Below, piece after piece: positions 62,716 to 64,000 of a stretch of DNA of 64,000 nt. The notes under the pieces are model-generated. The model searched no databases, was not told the origin of the DNA, and saw only the letters and a program-made list of their open reading frames with translations. Position numbers and translations under genes: made by a program. Within the stretch, counting starts at the first letter, position 1; each line of letters opens with the position of its first letter. The DNA is taken from contig NZ_CP048433.1 in assembly GCF_010509075.1 (NCBI RefSeq), positions 1,922,001-1,986,000 of the forward strand. The letters run 5' to 3'. The stretch comes from Collinsella aerofaciens ATCC 25986. Its GTDB lineage: Bacteria > Actinomycetota > Coriobacteriia > Coriobacteriales > Coriobacteriaceae.

Positions 62716-64000
62716 ATGGCGGACAAGAACGCAGAAGTTGCAGTCGAGGATAACGGCGGCATGAAGAAAACGCTCTCGCTCTGGAACTTCTTCACCATCG
62801 GCTTTGGTGCCATTATCGGTACCGGTTGGGTTCTGCAGGTCGGCGACTGGATGGTCGTGGGCGGCGGTCCCGTTCCCGCTATGATCGCATTCCTCTTGGG
62901 TGCAATCTTCCTCGTGCCCGTCGGAGCTGTTTTCGGTGAGCTCACGGCCGCTATCCCCATCTCGGGCGGCATCGTCGAGTATGTCGATCGTAGCTTTGGC
63001 CGTACGCTGAGCTACATCACCGGATGGCTTTTGGCCCTGGGCAACGGCATCCTGTGCCCGTGGGAGGCCATTGCCATTTCGACTCTCGTGTCCGAGATGT
63101 TCGGTAGCCTGCCCGGCCTTGAGTGGCTGCGCGCCGTCAAGCTCTACACCATCCTGGGGGCCGACGTTTACCTGTTCCCGACGCTGATCGCGCTCGGCTT
63201 TGCAGTTTACGTCATCTTCCTCAACTTCCGTGGTGCCAGCTCGGCCGCCAAGCTTCAGGCCTTCCTGACCAAGGCTCTGCTCTGCGGCATGCTGCTCGCC
63301 ATGGGCGTCTCGCTGTTCACCGGCTCGCCGGACAACGCCATGCCCGTGTTCTCCCAGGTCGCCGGCGCTGGCGGCGGCAAGGCCGCTACCGAGAGCTCCA
63401 GCCTGTTTGCCGGCATCGTGTCGGTCCTGGTTCTGACCCCGTTCTTCTACGCCGGCTTCGACACCATTCCTCAGCAGGCTGAGGAAGCAGCCGAGGGCCT
63501 CAACTGGAACAAGTTCGGCAAGATCATCTCCTTGGCTCTGCTGGCCGCCGGCGGCTTCTACATGGTCTGCATCTACTCGTTCGGCACCATCCTCGACTGG
63601 CATGAGTTTGTTAAGAGCCCGGTTCCCGCGCTCGCCTGCCTCAAGGGCATCAACATGCTCCTGTACCTGGCCATGCTCGTCATCGCCACGCTTGGACCCA
63701 TGGGCCCGATGAATTCCTTCTACGGCGCCACGAGCCGCATCATGCTCGCCATGGGCCGCAAGGGCCAGCTGCCCGAGCAGTTCGCCGAGGTCGACCCCAA
63801 GTCCGGCGCTCCCAAGCTCGCCTGCGTCGTTCTGGGCGCCATCACCGTCGTCGGTCCGTTCCTGGGCAAGAACATGCTCATCCCTCTGACCAACGTGTCG
63901 GCTCTCGCCTTCATCTTCTCCTGCGGCATGGTCGCCCTCGCTTGCCTGCGCATGCGCTTCACCGAGCCCGACCTGCCTCGTCCCTACGAGGTGCCCGGCG
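62716..64000 (+). CDS. APC-family amino-acid permease, 3' end cut by the window
   Basis: The first 428 residues of a multi-pass transporter of the amino acid-polyamine-organocation family. The first membrane segment has the family motif GFGAIIGTGWVLQVG; GELTAAIPISGGIVEYVDRSFG is typical of helices 2-3 (shown here only in part: ELTAAIPISGG). Further segments follow to the window end. RBS aaaggagggg is strong. Substrate cannot be told; nearness to arcC suggests an amino acid or amine. Confidence 0.9.
   Translation, partial: MADKNAEVAVEDNGGMKKTLSLWNFFTIGFGAIIGTGWVLQVGDWMVVGGGPVPAMIAFLLGAIFLVPVGAVFGELTAAIPISGGIVEYVDRSFGRTLSYITGWLLALGNGILCPWEAIAISTLVSEMFGSLPGLEWLRAVKLYTILGADVYLFPTLIALGFAVYVIFLNFRGASSAAKLQAFLTKALLCGMLLAMGVSLFTGSPDNAMPVFSQVAGAGGGKAATESSSLFAGIVSVLVLTPFFYAGFDTIPQQAEEAAEGLNWNKFGKIISLALLAAGGFYMVCIYSFGTILDWHEFVKSPVPALACLKGINMLLYLAMLVIATLGPMGPMNSFYGATSRIMLAMGRKGQLPEQFAEVDPKSGAPKLACVVLGAITVVGPFLGKNMLIPLTNVSALAFIFSCGMVALACLRMRFTEPDLPRPYEVPG

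Overview
The window looks like a chromosome segment of a high-GC, strictly anaerobic gut actinobacterium of the class Coriobacteriia, most likely Collinsella or a close relative. The evidence is the actinobacterial order of PASTA kinase, RodA/PbpA, PstP, FhaB and FhaA genes, a dnaK-grpE-dnaJ-hspR heat-shock cluster, a single-chain pyruvate:ferredoxin oxidoreductase, a mannose-family PTS and the overall codon use. No database search was possible, so the genus is an inference.

Layout. 1-2.8 kb: the end of dnaK, then grpE, a zinc-finger-less dnaJ homologue and hspR; clpB of the same disaggregation network lies at 7.9-10.5 kb. 3.2-5.5 kb: an aconitase-family hydratase. 5.5-7.9 kb: two unknown membrane-anchored proteins among dense families of palindromic intergenic repeats. 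11.2-12.5 kb: an AAA/DUF4143 ATPase behind a long palindrome. 12.6-14.1 kb: a membrane-anchored unknown protein. 14.3-19.5 kb: a membrane protein (DUF5692-like) and a TetR regulator, divergent from a large Fe-S/FAD oxidoreductase and an orphan hypA; twin TetR-type operators lie between them. 19.9-23.2 kb: a mannose-family PTS operon (IIAB, IIC, IID) followed by a DUF956/ManO gene.

23.4-35.8 kb: a mobile island in the 3' end of tRNA-Arg(CCT). An 18-bp direct repeat marks both ends. From left to right it carries a single-chain MmeI-like restriction-modification enzyme whose gene overlaps that of a DUF262/HNH protein by 1 nt (probable defence cargo), a GC-rich non-coding stretch, a mobilisation set (relaxase, VirD4-like coupling protein, MobC-like protein), a DnaB-like ATPase, a small DNA-binding protein, an unknown gene and a tyrosine integrase. 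No secretion apparatus is present, so it looks mobilisable rather than self-transmissible.

36-46.3 kb: the cell-wall and signalling operon on the minus strand: a multi-pass membrane kinase, FhaA, FhaB, PP2C phosphatase, a natural fusion of a RodA/FtsW glycosyltransferase with a class B penicillin-binding transpeptidase, and a PASTA-domain PknB-like kinase. 46.4-51.5 kb: a YcxB-like membrane protein, dnaX, a small unknown gene, ybaB and recR. 51.7-55.4 kb: a second, unfamiliar signalling cassette (exported protein, membrane kinase, FHA protein). 55.9-59.4 kb: pyruvate:ferredoxin oxidoreductase. 60.1-61.1 kb: a stand-alone carbamate kinase. 61.4-62.4 kb: a membrane-anchored C39-like peptidase. 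62.7 kb to the end: a truncated APC-family amino-acid permease.

Most interesting for follow-up: the RodA-PBP fusion inside a kinase/phosphatase/FHA operon, the second kinase-FHA cassette, the coupled MmeI/DUF262 pair in the tRNA island, and the several families of palindromic intergenic repeats.
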